The notes under the pieces are model-generated. The model had not been told where the DNA came from. It saw only the letters and a program-made list of their open reading frames with translations, and made no database searches. From the NCBI RefSeq assembly GCF_003324165.1, contig NW_025407883.1, forward strand, positions 50,056-114,055: a stretch of DNA of 64,000 nucleotides. The letters are read 5' to 3'. Positions 21,755 to 33,576 of the stretch are shown in pieces. The DNA comes from Naegleria lovaniensis (lineage: Eukaryota; Heterolobosea; Eutetramitea; Acrasida; Naegleriidae). How positions within the stretch are numbered: the first letter of the stretch is position 1; each line of letters opens with the position of its first letter. A program made the position numbers and the translations under genes.

Positions 21755-22025
21755 GTTGTTGCTGAGCTATTGATTTGTCTTTGTTGTTTTTTTGTGTTGG
21801 TAATGGTTACTGTCGTTGTGATCTGACCAATAAATAATGCATGACAACGTGAAAGGAGGATACTACAAAGCTCTTTTTGTTCATTGAGCAGGGTGAAGTT
21901 GAAATGTTGAACGGGAAATGTGCCACATCTACAAAAAAGTGTTGGTCTTACTGTGACACTTGATGAAAAGTGTTTTACCCGAAACGTCGCTAATACTGGT
22001 ACAAAGTACTTTTCTGGTCCATCGA

Positions 22026-24565
22026 TCAGATGTAATCCAAGTCTGTGTAAGTTGCAACATTTCTAATTTCAATGTCTGTGAATTGTGAACGCTCCCACTT
22101 GTACAAAATTCTCCTGTTAAAAATGTGTTGTTTGTGGAAGAGAGAGCTTAATTCACAATTCACAAACATTTCATTCACGTTCATTGTAATTGAGTCAAAC
22201 ACTTCCTTAATATCAAATGATTCCAACAGGTTTACCACGTGCATGGTCAGTTCAGGCACATTAGTTGAATTTCCATTTTCATTCATACAACGGTTGTGAA
22301 CGGAAACAAATCGATCTCTAATGTAATTAAATACTTGATAGGGATTTGTCTTGTTGCCAGTAAAATCTGAAAAGAATTTTGAAAGAGCTTGGATAGCGTC
22401 ACCATTTCTAATTTTCTGAATGAATACATCGACTTTGGTGAAAAGAAGAATTTTTCGAATGTGTTGTTGTCTCTGAATATCGGATATGGTCTTGATTTTT
22501 GTTAGGACTTGTTCAAAATATTGCAAGCTATCGAGTAATCGATTAGAATTCCCTAATTTGACAATGGAGTCTCTACTACTAGGAGAAATTAAATCTTCAA
22601 AACAAACTAAATCAATTTCTGAAAGAGGAACCATAAATACAATGCAATCCAAGTTAGGTTTTTCTAAAAAGTTTTGTTGAGCAATTTGAGTGTCACGCTT
22701 GTCTCTCCAACCCAAAGTTTCAAACAAGAGAAATTTTCGAGTTTTGTATGATCCATCGTGTTCTAAGTTGAGATGAGTAAAATCTACCACTGGCATACTT
22801 TCTATAGTAAGAGTCTTGGCTCGAATCATATCTTGACAAGTCATGGCATTGACTTTTTTCAATTTTTCAATCCTTCCATCTTGTAAAAAGTATTCAATAT
22901 TTTCTCCCAATAGAGGTGTTGGAATTTTTCTTAAATTTCGTTCACGGTATGACTTTTGAACAAGTGGATGTTTCCACAATTCTTGCATTACTTTGAAAAA
23001 TTCCTTTTGTTTCCAAAGACGAGAAATGATGGCTAGTTGTCGTGGAGTGCTACTAGAGGAAGAATTTGCGTCAGTGGAATTTGAAGAAAGGCCGTGCGAA
23101 AATGAATCAGTAGAATTGTTTTTAGGACTAGAAAGTGGGGAAATTCTGGGAGAGGAATCTTGTTCGTGATGATTACCTGTTTTGGGAGAAATCATAGTTT
23201 GGAATTGTTGATACAAATTTGAGAAATTTTCAATAAACTCGGGAGAAGAGTTGTGAAGTAAATGATTTAAATTCACCTCATGTTGTGAGGAAACCAACAC
23301 TTTCAAATAATAAATGCAATAAATGAGAATCGAGTCACGAATTGATTTCAATTCGGCGGATGTAAAATTGTGACTTCTCATTTGTTGAAGAAGCGTGGCT
23401 TTTGAAATGCATGCATTAAATATAAAATAAAATGCATATTGTCAATGGCAAATATCGATGGCAAAAAAGGCGGGATATAAGTTGATCAACATATGATTGG
23501 CCATCAAGCCTAGAAGTACTTACTTTTTCCGCTATCAATACCTCCAACAAGTACCACAAGTCGACAATTTTCAATTCTATTCAAATTCTTCTCCCTTGGG
23601 CTTACCATGTTTGCCACTGCTTTTGAGTAAATACTGTATTGTGCACCTCGTGGTGTCTTTTCTCCAGCATGCTGGTGCATACTAGTCGTGGAAGGCGACA
23701 ATCCTCCATTCTGATGAGATGAATTATTAGTTCCAATACTTAATAAGGAAGCAATGGAGATGGATCTAAAACTACGTGTTCTATTGGACATTCCGCCATT
23801 AGAGTGTGGAGATGCCTTACTAGTTGTATCAGTGTTTTGGCTTAATTGTCCCATATCATTCATGGTAATTTGAAGGGGTGGAATGATCACTTGAGCCTTG
23901 TTATTTGAATTTGATTGAAAACAACTCTTTCCCGAAGCACTTTGGAGAGTGGAAAACACTCCATCATCTGTTTCTTCATTATTTTCATCATTATTTCCAT
24001 CTGAATGATCCCCACTCGTACTGCTTTTGAAAAAATTGAAAGACCTACTACGACAATGAGAGGATTTTGCAGCCGTTGAAATTGGAGATGAGGATGATGA
24101 GGCTATGGTGTTATGGTTGTTATTGGTAATGATGGTTGTGGACGGAGAGGTCGTATTGTTGGCCGAATTATGAACAGTTGAACTCGTGCTGGATGGAATG
24201 GCATGAGTAAAATCAGTGATCGTTACTCGGGTCGAAGATTCATTGTTTTGATTGGAATGTGGATGATGATCCGAAGTGGTTGGTTCAGAAACGCTTTTTG
24301 ACCTTTTCCTGAGAAATGATGACGATCCTCCGGAGAGTTTGTTCATATGATGATGAGTATCCATCACGTTGGAATGGTTTGTGTTTGAGGATAAATTGAT
24401 CACATTTAATTGTGCTTGTTGGTTTGATGATTTGGTGGTTGAGTCTAATAGTTGATGATTACTACCTCGCAACAAGATTTCAATACCATTGTTATTATTG
24501 TTTTGTGGTGATTCATCATCTGTAGAGATGGAATCGATATCGGGCGCTGATATTTTAATTCCCAT
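22026..24565 (-). CDS. divergent G-protein alpha subunit with long N-terminal extension
   Basis: Exons are 24565-23524 and 23398-22026; the intron is 23399-23523 (GTAAGT...AAAAG). The total is 2415 nt, 804 aa. Splicing creates the P-loop GGIDSGKTTLLQQMR (canonical GAGESGKSTI). The start MGIKIS fits N-myristoylation. Residues ~10-335 are a Ser/Thr/Asn-rich insert absent from ordinary G-alpha. Downstream blocks match in order: DMIRAKTLT (switch I), FLLFETLGWRDKRDTQ (switch II, normally DVGGQRSERKKW), CIVFMVPLSEIDLV, ILLFTKVDVF (normally NKKD), FFSDFTGNKTNPYQVFNYI, and a VVNLL segment where TCAT is expected. Catalytic Arg and Gln positions read Lys and Trp. The fold is clear, but nucleotide hydrolysis and guanine specificity are doubtful. 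Confidence 0.85.
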
Positions 24566-24966
24566 GTGATGATGGTTTTTCTCGGTTCACAATAATGTGA
24601 GAGTGTGAACGAATTTTTTTGCTAACCCTCATATGTGAGTGACAGATGTCATCTTTACGAACTTGTAGACGTGCATCCTGTAAAATAGGTTTCTTATGCT
24701 TAACAAACAGGTTGTAGACGGAATGTGAGATTAAGGACAACGATACTGTTGAGATTTCGTTAGTTATTGGATGTATGAATCAAACGGACCAATTGGTTTT
24801 TTGTTTGCATGGTTCACCATTGTGTTCATACAATTTAATCCCCGTCACATTACTACGTAATTCCTCACTGTTACAATGGAAACGCAACTTCCAACATCCA
24901 CGCCTTAAAAAGGACCAATTCAATTTGTTCAAAAACAAGTCAAAAAAAAACCACTCACTCACTGTC

Positions 24967-26869
24967 ATGCTGACAACCATACTCGTGTTAGGCGTTTTGG
25001 CTGTGATTTTCGCTCCGCTTGGCATCATTGGTAAATGGTTTTTGAATTTATTTGTCATTGGAAGATATCCCGAAAGTGTGTTTGAGAAGCCAAACTACAC
25101 AGCGGCAAGCTCCGTCTCCACAGAGGAGGATCAAGCATCACCGTCATCAACACAATCGGAGGTTTCTGCAACAACAAACGGTTCAACCGAGATTAAAAAG
25201 AAGAAGAAAATTACGAAAAACATCTTTTCCGAACGGTGTGAATGATATCGAAGTTGTCATCATTGGCAGTGGTATTTCGGGTTTGGCTTGTGGAGCCATT
25301 TTGTCAAAAGCTGGAAAGAAGGTGATTGTTTTGGAACAAAATAAGACAGCAGGAGGATGTTTGCATACGTTTAAAAGAGGAGGATTTCCGTTCGAAGCCG
25401 GAATTCATTATATCGGTAATTTTGAAGAAGGTGGAGGCTTAAAGGTGCTTCTAGATTCATTGTGTGACAAGAAAATAGAAATGGATGAATTATGTAGCGA
25501 GTACGACGATGTTGTAATCTATGATACATTATCAGATCAATTATTGAAAAGAATTGCCATTCCAAAAGGAAAACAAAATTATGTGAATTGTCTCCATAAC
25601 GCCTTTCCAGACGAGAGACAAGCCATTGACAAGTACATGCAACAATACGAAGAGACTTTGAAAACTTTGAATGATTATCGAGTGCCATACCTATTTCTCA
25701 AACTACTACCTGTTTGGATTGCCAAACTGGCTGCACCAATTCTTTGTGCACCCTATTTCAAGCTGGTCTCTACAAGTGTGAAAAGCATTCTCGATTCATG
25801 CACCAAGAACAAGACCCTCCAAAATTGTTTGGCTTATTTCTATGGAGACTATGGTATGCAACCAAAGGAATGTCCAATCAATGTACACTATAATGTGCAA
25901 GCTCACTACATGGATGGAGCGTATTTCCCAAAGAAGGGAGCAGTGGAAATTGTAGAAAGTTTAATTAAGGTCATTCGTAAGAGTGGTGGTGACGTGTTTA
26001 CCAAAGCCAAGGTTGCCTCAATTATGATTAAGAACGGAAAGGCCACTGGTGTGCAAATGAGCAATGGCGTGGTCATACGAGCCAATGCAGTGGTTTCAAG
26101 CGCAGGCGTTTACAATACTTTTCAGAATTTGATTTCAGCAACAGATGTTGCCAAGTACAATTTAAAGAATCAAATCAGCAATTACCATCCAAGTCAACAA
26201 ACGAATTGCATCTTTATCGGATACAACAAAACAGCGGAGGAACTTGGCTTAAAGTATCAAAATTGTTGGTTCTCAACAAGCAATGATCTGGATGGACAAC
26301 GTGAACGATACATTCAAACTGAAGATGGCTCCATTGATCCCAAGCAAGGAATTGACATTCCAGGTTTACTCTTCTCTATTAAGCCTCAAAAGAACGGTAC
26401 TTATATTACATGCTGTTTTGAGACCAAGTATGAATGGTTTAAAGAATGGGAACACCAACGATGCAAGAAACGAGGAGCTGGTTATCTCGAAATCAAGCAA
26501 CGTTTGACAGAAAGAGCATTAGAATTATTGTACTTGGCTTACCCTCAATTGAAAAATTTCACACCTGATGCTTTGGACTCATCGACGCCACTCACTTGTC
26601 AACATTATCTAGGCTGTGCCTTTGGTGAAAGTTATGGAAGAAAGATGGATGCAGACTTTTTCACTAATTTGGAAGTTGGAAGACCAGAAACACCTATCAA
26701 AGGTCTCTACCTCACTGGTCAAGATACCTTCTCGTTGGGAGTGGCAGGAGCTCTTGTTTCTTCCATACTAACAACCACTACATTACTTCACAGAAACATG
26801 TTTGGAGATTGGTTTGCAGCAGTCTCTAAAGAACGACGTCGAATCAAACAAGATAAGAAGTTACAGTAG
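24967..26869 (+). CDS. FAD-dependent retinol-saturase/carotenoid-isomerase-like oxidoreductase, with an apparent frameshift
   Basis: Membrane-associated flavoprotein of the all-trans-retinol 13,14-reductase/CrtISO group (substrate unknown). I start at the ATG at 24967 because the hydrophobic TTILVLGVLAVIFAPLG then sits at the N-terminus as a signal anchor; the frame is open from 24775. After a Ser/Thr-rich linker ending in a Lys run, the reading frame changes. The rest (to 26869) is in the next frame: VVIIGSGISGLACGAILS (FAD dinucleotide-binding), LEQNKTAGGCLHTF, GGFPFEAGIHYIG, and the C-terminal GLYLTGQDTFSLGVAGAL. The switch lies near an A5 run at 25216-25220, where one base fewer would join the frames. 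A 34-base intron (25031-25064) would also fit but is improbably short. Confidence 0.85.
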
Positions 26870-27128
26870 TATTATATCAAGTCACTAGTCTCTTACTAAT
26901 CCAATTAATTGTTTCCCACATTCACACACAATCAGCCAATTTGCAAGAGTACAAAAAATTTTGTTTTCAAGGAACAAGAACAATTTTAATCCAACACACT
27001 TCACAAAAAATATAAAGACTTCACATCAACGACACATCACTTCTTTCTACTCTCCATATATATCTCTTCTTTTATTTCTTGGTAAATTAAATCCCATACG
27101 AATTTGAATTACATTAAACATTCTGACA

Positions 27129-29170
27129 ATGGTTGTAAAAACTCGAAGTAAAACTCTAACAAAATTTACAAACAAACGTTCTCTCCATCCATCCGATGAC
27201 TTGGAAGAAAGCCACTTGCTTGCCGATGATGAATTTGATGATTTGATTCATTCCGAATCTTCACAACAGCTACAACAACAACAACTCCTTTCATCATCAA
27301 CCACCACCAATAGGAAGAACAAGCAACCAACCGAACGAAAGCCTCGAGTAGCGAGAAGAAAACGTGCATGTTCCAAGAAGTCTTCCAAAGATCAAGATGA
27401 AGAAGCCTCTTCCTCTGGTGATGATGATGATCGGGATGATGAAATGAATCTATCCTTTGATGAAGAAGATGATTTCAAAACTCGAAACACTGTTCAACCA
27501 ACCAAAAAACCTCAAACACGATCCTCGACTCGGTTAGCACATGAACAACAACAACAACACCAACCATCATCACCCATTGTCATTTCATCGAATTCAGACT
27601 CGGAAAGACCCTCACGAATGATGCATCACAAAAAGAGAAAAATTCAATCCTCGTTTACCATCAAACCTCCAACTCATGATCATGAAAGAAGTAAGCTGGA
27701 GCTAGTGGTTGAAATATTACGAGAATTGTCACAGAATGCGAAATGTTGTTATGAAAAGTATCAGACGGGTATTGTTTCCTATTGTCAATTTTTGGTGAAC
27801 ATGAACAAGCTTTATCAACACATGTATCGAGAGAAGACAGGAATATCATTGATTGGTTTTCGTAACTTTTTACACAAAGCTTTGAGCGTAGAGGAGGTTC
27901 AAGATAAACCTGTTAAGCTTCCACATGGAAAGGCTCTCCACACTGCAGTATTTAATGTAATTCCACTATTGACACATGTCATCAAAGAGTTTAATGTAAT
28001 GAATGAATGGAATGCAGCCTCTCATACTGAAGATAACCATCGAAATTGGCTTGCAATTAGTGCGCTATGCACCGACTTCCATCGATTGCTTTTGCATTCA
28101 TTGGAACCAGAACTTTTTCCACAGAACCTTTCAAAGCATTGATGAAGAAAGGAAATGCGTTTAAGTTCTATTCTTACATTGAATCGATTTACAATAGCGT
28201 AGAATTGAACGAATTTAAGCAACGACCTGAATATTGTCAACTTGATAGTCTCAGACCTAACATTAGTGACGAAACCATGAGAAAATGGAAGGAATTGATT
28301 CTTAATCCGTCACCTACAAATGATGAAATAGAATTGATAGAAAATGCTCAACCAATTATCCATCCAATCCAAGAAGAACTTGTTCAAGAGCCACAGTCCC
28401 AACAACAACCTTCAAACCAAGTTGTCAACTCCGCAACGCAAAATGAAATTGTGCTCTCACACGATTCAGTACTGGAAAGCTCAACACCTCCACATTCGAA
28501 TATTCCTTTTGAAGCAACAGGTGAATTGTTTATTCCTCAACCACAACCACTTGCTGACGATGAAATATCATATAACTTTGATGAAGATTTAGGTCAATCG
28601 GAGGCAGAGAAAGAAGAGCCTCAACAACGAAGAGTTAGAATTTCTGTGATAACACCACACTCTCTGAGATTACGAGAAAAGATTTATAGAAAACGAGCTA
28701 AACATGAAAGACGACTAACAATGTATGATGTGACAACATCAGAAAACTATCACCCTGTTTCACATCCTCGCCGAAAAACACATCTTGCCAACACCAGACT
28801 CCGACGACGTGTCAGTAGTCAGCAAATTGTCACAAGACCAAGTACTGAAACTGTAGTAGCTGTTCGTGACGAGGATACTGAAACCATTCAAGCATCTAGT
28901 TCAACCCTCTCTGTTGCTCAAGGCACAATTATTTCTGGAACTATTCAAGCAATTGGTGAAGAGATTGTTCGTGATCTTCAAAAGTATCCAACTGTTTTTC
29001 CATCTCCAAACTTGGAATTGATTCAAATGATGTCAACCCTTGCACAAGTATATCAAACCAAACCTGAGTTGTGTCGAAACGTGTTAAGACTTTTAGAGTC
29101 AGAGAATGGAGCTGATCTACATCACACTTCCTTCCTCTCACAACAAGTAGATGAGGAACAAGAGTTCTAA
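27129..29170 (+). CDS. disordered, probably nuclear protein, with an apparent frameshift
   Basis: Two overlapping frames (27129-28142 and 28067-29170) form one gene. The first ends in DFHRLLLHSLEPELF and the second continues PFKALMKKGNAFKFYSYIES. One base more in the T5 run at 28114-28118 would fuse them; no phase-compatible intron was found. Residues 1-180 are basic/acidic low complexity with Q runs and clusters such as KPRVARRKRACSKK that suit a nuclear signal. The middle ~150 residues are a helical domain (LELVVEILRELSQNAKCCY, HGKALHTAVFNVIPLLTHVI). The tail is Gln/Glu-rich, then basic (RLREKIYRKRAKHERRL). The family is not recognised. Confidence 0.68.
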
Positions 29171-29494
29171 AATGCTGTGAAAGCTTCGAACGAATCTCAC
29201 CTCTTTTGATAATATCATATTAACAATTTACAAAGAGGGACATTTCAAGTGACCCTTTGAGACAGCGAATTAATTGAAGGTGTATTTGAAAAATCCGTTT
29301 GTATCACCAAAACCAAAACTCAAACATCCATTCAGTCACAATACTGGAACTGTCACCCATGACTGGATGGTTGTGAATGATGTTAATAACATGATATTTG
29401 TGATTCAACATGAGCCACTCAATCAAGGTAAGTTCTGAAAACACCCAAAAATTAAGTGAAAGTTTTTGAAGAGTTTTATTATGATACAACTAGG
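29171..29494. other. intergenic between convergent genes
   Basis: About 320 bases between two stop codons. It contains only short frames and should carry both 3' UTRs; nothing else was seen. Confidence 0.45.
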
Positions 29495-29809
29495 TTACTT
29501 GTGCAGAGCTTGATAGAATGGATTGGAATCGGTTTCCTCTCGTTTATCAAACTTTCCCATCATGTGTGGAATGTTGACCGAATGATCCTTCATGGTAATG
29601 TCTTGATTTTCACCTTGTCTGGCACAATGTTTATCGTACCATTCCCAAGTCTCTTTGGTTGGAAGATGATTTTCGAAAGATTTACCTTGTTGGGCGTAAT
29701 GAGTTCGGTTAACAAACAATGCTCCCAAGACGACAGCTGACACTAAGAAGAATTGTTTACCTGGCTTTCTGACTGCGTACGAGAAGGTATTGAAATCTGT
29801 TGGAAGCAT
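29495..29809 (-). CDS. small single-helix protein, perhaps mitochondrial
   Basis: 104 aa from the ATG at 29807-29809. One hydrophobic segment (FFLVSAVVLGALFV, residues ~20-34) follows a short positively charged start (VRKPGK) with no acidic cluster. The rest is polar with His, Trp and Tyr (KETWEWYDKHCARQ). Size and topology fit accessory subunits of inner-membrane respiratory complexes, but I cannot match one. About 300 bases of AT-rich sequence without a gene separate it from the Rho GTPase gene. Confidence 0.65.
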   Translation of the reverse strand: MLPTDFNTFSYAVRKPGKQFFLVSAVVLGALFVNRTHYAQQGKSFENHLPTKETWEWYDKHCARQGENQDITMKDHSVNIPHMMGKFDKREETDSNPFYQALHK

Positions 29810-30111
29810 GATTGTTACTGGATAGTGGTGTTGGATGTATTATTGTATATTTTGTTTTGACGTCTGCCAGTTGTCAAAAACCTTTGATTTAATACTGTTC
29901 ATCGTCGCCGCTCAATTCCACCGAATGCATTAAAATAGCAAAAATTAAAGATTCTGACGGTATTTACTTGGCACGATTCTCCGTCATTACTTTTCGAAGC
30001 GGCGTATTGAATCATTTTGATTGTTTCTTGTAATACTGTCATCTGCCATGAAATTGTCGACTAAGGAGTATTATTGTTAATCAATAATTTATTAATTAAG
30101 GAATATTTTGT

Positions 30112-31166
30112 TTACATAATTACACATCCCTTCTTCAAATTCGAATCCATTGCTTTGTGAAACACATCATCCACACCTTTTCTTGTACGTGCCGATGTTT
30201 CAATATATGCAAGTGCTCCAATTTCTTTTGCCATTTTCTCTGCTTCCTCAATTTTCACTAAATCCGAACCTCCTCTTGTTCTCATATCTCCTTTTGTTCC
30301 AACGAGAATGAATGGAGTTTTTGGAGAGAATTTTGTGATTTCAGGTATCCATTTCGTTTTGATATTGTTGAAAGAAGTGTAGCTGTTGATTGAAAAACAG
30401 AGTAAGAAGCAGTTGGCATTTGGATAGGAGAGATGTCTCAGTTCATCGCTGTGTCATATGATCAACCGAAACATTGAATTTCAAAAATGATGAAAATTCG
30501 GAAAATCCGAGTTTCATGAAGTGTGTCATCAATTTTGAATAAGATCATGAATGTCATCCATTCAAACTTACTAATCTTCTTGTCCAGCCTAATGTCATTC
30601 GAATGTGGTATTGAAATAATTGTTACAAAATAAATTGTTAAATTGAAACATACAGTATCCCAAACGGAAAGCGTCACATTTTGTGATTTATATTTTACAT
30701 TAGTGTCATAGTTTTCAAAAACAGTTGGAATGTATTCTTCAGGAAATTCGTTGTTCACCTGATGAAATGTCAAGTGTCATTGTGACATGAACCATCATCA
30801 TGGAGTTATCCGATAGGACACAAACGATATTATTTTCATCATACTTTGATTCAACAATTTTCATTGTATACATACATAGACCATCAACAAACATGTCTTT
30901 CCTATTGACAATTGACAACCAACCAATTAGGAAATAATCACAACAACAAATACATACCGACTGCACCATCTCCAACGGCCACGACCTAAGTGTTCATCAC
31001 ACATATATTCATCGCCCGTGATGATTTCAATTAGATTCATACAACAATTTGATTGAAAAAATTTGACAAGAGACGTTGATGGAATACATCATTGTTTGAG
31101 GACATGAGACTGCTACGAAGATGTTGCATGATAACATACCTTCACTTTTGTATCTTTTTTGCCCAT
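30112..31166 (-). CDS. Rho/Rac-family small GTPase, six exons
   Basis: Exons are 31166-31140, 30985-30958, 30901-30876, 30758-30654, 30588-30572 and 30448-30112. All introns are GT-AG, with donors GTATGT or GTAAGT. The sum is 540 nt, 179 aa. Junctions rebuild VVAVGDGAVGKTCLLMVY (P-loop), VNNEFPEEYIPTVFENY (effector loop with Thr), WDTAGQEDYDEL (switch II with catalytic Gln), ILVGTKGDM (TKxD) and YIETSARTRKG (SA motif). The C-terminus KKGCVIM is a CaaX box; Met at the last position predicts farnesylation rather than geranylgeranylation. The Rho insert helix region is short. The likely role is actin/motility signalling at membranes. The two smallest internal exons are 17 and 26 nt. Confidence 0.94.
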
Positions 31167-31254
31167 TTTTTTTATTTTGACAATTTTTTTTAACGGCAGG
31201 TGATGAATGACACGCGCAGAGATTCGCAATTATCTGAGATTCACATGTTCTTTT

Positions 31255-33141
31255 TTAATTATCTTCATCGTCAGATGAAAATACAGCATGATCAGTATCC
31301 ACAAATGATAAATTTTCAAGCGATGACATGAATTGACTTCCTTCGATTCCACTCATTTCAATTCCACTCATCTCAATTCCACTGGTTTGTTGAAGATTTT
31401 GATTCACGATTGGTTGTTGAGGTGCCAGAATGGACACACCAATGGATAATTGAGATCCATCATTACTCAATAAGGTATTGTTTGAAAATTCAAGAGATCC
31501 AGAGCTATTGGACTTGTCAGAGAGTTGTTGAGCAGTATTTCCTTCTGAGGAACCTTTGGTTGCAAGAGCACTGTCATCGTCTTCAAATCTGGATGGAACA
31601 AATGATTCTGATAAAAATGATGACTTGTCCGTAAAGGAAGTTCCAGAGGATTCTGTAATTTTTGTGACAACCTTCTTGACCAATCGAACTTGGTTGATGA
31701 CTTCATTGATGACCTTTTTGGTTTGAATATTTCGTTGAGATGCTTGTAAATAGTTGAAATCGTCGAGATCGACCCAATCTCCACGTTGTCCAACGTGATC
31801 GGAATTTTCTGTTTTTGGATTGAGTTCACTTTCTGAAGAGAGGAAGAGCTGTAATACATTCTTTTGATCATTGGATGTTGAAAGTGCTTGAGAACTTCTC
31901 TTTCGTTGTGAATATTCTTGTGTAATTTTGTCTTGTAGCTCAGCAATCGAATTGACATTACTAACTCTGAATTTACGTTTTCTTCCACCCAATTCACACA
32001 CAATTGTGAAATATTCCTCAATCGATGCATCTTTGGCAAGCTTGGAATTCAATCTTAACTTGTTCAATTTCTTTTGTTGAATTTTCTGTTTCACTTTACG
32101 AATGAGATTGAGACCCAAAAACGAAGTAATCGAATCTCTAATTTTCTTGGATGAATGATTAGAAAAAGTATCCACTAAATATTCGACATATTCTTGACGA
32201 TCATAGGCCTCAGTCATGTACAAGGCATTCAAAATTTTTCCCAACTTTGTAGAGCTACCCTCTTTCGAAGAATCCAATGAGCTCACTTGGCTGTTAAACG
32301 AGTTGACACTCTTTTGCTGATCGAACACAAATTCTTCACGTTCATTCACTCTCATAGTACCAAACAAATCACACAAATTATCTAAAAAGCAAACAACCAT
32401 CAAACGATCCTTCTCTGTACATTTGATACATGCCACAATAAACATGAATAAACGATCTCTCAACAAGTCCAACATTAATTCAAAAGTCTCGATATTACAA
32501 TCAAAATATTTTGCCTTTCCTTGTCGATCTTCCAAAGCTCCTTGATACCAACTGGTCAAATTTTGAGACATGGAAACAGCCAATCCCACAGCATTGGGTG
32601 TGTCATAAATTCGAGACATGATCATCATATCCGACGATGTGTTGTTTGATGTCAAACTTTCACTCAACGAAAAATTTGGATGCAACAACAATAAATCAAA
32701 GATGACATCTGGAAAATAAAACAACATTCGATCTACAGAAAAACCCAACAAGGTATACATAATATGAAAAGTACTCAATCTGCCATCCATCATACTCGCC
32801 TGATTTTTCGGAACACATAAATTTTCTTTCAAAATGGACCACAACGTACTCGGAGGTAAATAACCGGGATGTCTCGGATCACCTCCAAACAACAAGAAAA
32901 CAATTTCGCAATGATTCATCATGATGGAATTGAGAAAAATAATTTTTTGATACGAATTAACGGATGGATCTCGTAATTTATAACTCGCACTTAAAAGAGT
33001 GCTATCGATTCGAGAGAAGGGAATTTTACCGGGTTGGCAGGGAGCGAGAGGATCTACCGTGACCATGTCGACGTTTGGTAGATTGGTTACGACTTCGCTG
33101 AGGAGTGTGCTGAACTCGGTATCGAATTGATTAAAGTCCAT
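31255..33141 (-). CDS. large helical protein with PB1/ubiquitin-like tail, unknown
   Basis: 628 aa in one frame from the ATG at 33139-33141. Residues ~1-370 look all-helical (armadillo/VHS-like in texture: IIFLNSIMMNHCEIVFLLFG, FELMLDLLRDRLFMFIVACI). A basic coiled segment follows (LIRKVKQKIQQKKLNKLRL). Residues ~385-470 read like a ubiquitin/PB1-type fold (YFTIVCELGGRKRKFRVSN, IAELQDKITQEY, WVDLDDFNYL). The rest is Ser-rich with a tandem GIEMSGIEMSGIE repeat. No signal peptide. I cannot name a family. The domain order suggests a scaffold or adaptor (inference). Confidence 0.78.
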   Translation of the reverse strand: MDFNQFDTEFSTLLSEVVTNLPNVDMVTVDPLAPCQPGKIPFSRIDSTLLSASYKLRDPSVNSYQKIIFLNSIMMNHCEIVFLLFGGDPRHPGYLPPSTLWSILKENLCVPKNQASMMDGRLSTFHIMYTLLGFSVDRMLFYFPDVIFDLLLLHPNFSLSESLTSNNTSSDMMIMSRIYDTPNAVGLAVSMSQNLTSWYQGALEDRQGKAKYFDCNIETFELMLDLLRDRLFMFIVACIKCTEKDRLMVVCFLDNLCDLFGTMRVNEREEFVFDQQKSVNSFNSQVSSLDSSKEGSSTKLGKILNALYMTEAYDRQEYVEYLVDTFSNHSSKKIRDSITSFLGLNLIRKVKQKIQQKKLNKLRLNSKLAKDASIEEYFTIVCELGGRKRKFRVSNVNSIAELQDKITQEYSQRKRSSQALSTSNDQKNVLQLFLSSESELNPKTENSDHVGQRGDWVDLDDFNYLQASQRNIQTKKVINEVINQVRLVKKVVTKITESSGTSFTDKSSFLSESFVPSRFEDDDSALATKGSSEGNTAQQLSDKSNSSGSLEFSNNTLLSNDGSQLSIGVSILAPQQPIVNQNLQQTSGIEMSGIEMSGIEGSQFMSSLENLSFVDTDHAVFSSDDEDN

Positions 33142-33576
33142 TTTTTTTTATATTTTTATTTTTATTGTAATGAGCTATGAAATGACAGGTGTGAAAATTT
33201 ATGAAATTAATAGAGTCTGTTTGGTAGTTGGAATCGTAAGGGTGTTGAATTGTAGATCCAAGAGGAATAAGATCGGAATGGAATTTGAGAAGATCAAGAA
33301 GTATGAACAAGGTTCTTGTTGTTTTTCTTTGAAATTTCGTTTTTTTGTAATGCTACTAACAGGGTTTACAACAATTGTTTGAAAATTCACATTCCGAGTT
33401 ACACTTTACACTGTCCAGCTACTGAATGCAGAACAAAACCTTCCATTCTTGACTTTTAGAATCCAGCGAGGATGTTCGGTTCGCACAAAAATCAAGAAAC
33501 GCTTTCAACTGTCAAGTAGTGTCTCTCACTATCAAAAAAAATTATCACGAACACTAACATTTAACAACCACACGTA
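33142..33576. other. divergent intergenic region
   Basis: About 430 bases between two divergently transcribed genes, so it should hold both promoters. Small opposing open frames near 33170-33390 mirror each other and show no motif. No repeat was noticed. Confidence 0.45.

Larger units (their letters stand above)
19553..21905. repeat. tandem gene duplication (two methyltransferase units)
   Basis: Two head-to-tail units of about 1.2-1.3 kb each. Identity is patchy. About 19660-20040 versus 20880-21270 is nearly identical in DNA, while the regions encoding the insert before motif IV and both gene ends differ. The matching motif upstream of each gene (about 20650-20670 and 21893-21911) shows that 5' flanks were copied too. 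Confidence 0.85.

Noticed and set aside
25031-25064. A 34-base intron explaining the frame change in the retinol-saturase-like gene
   Set aside because: Phase fits, but the intron would be shorter than any other here and would replace a plausible Ser/Thr-rich linker by an Arg/Gln-rich shifted frame; a single-base shift in A5 is simpler.
33170-33390. Mirrored 60-70-aa frames on both strands
   Set aside because: Opposed frames of similar length without motifs in a divergent promoter region are expected by chance.
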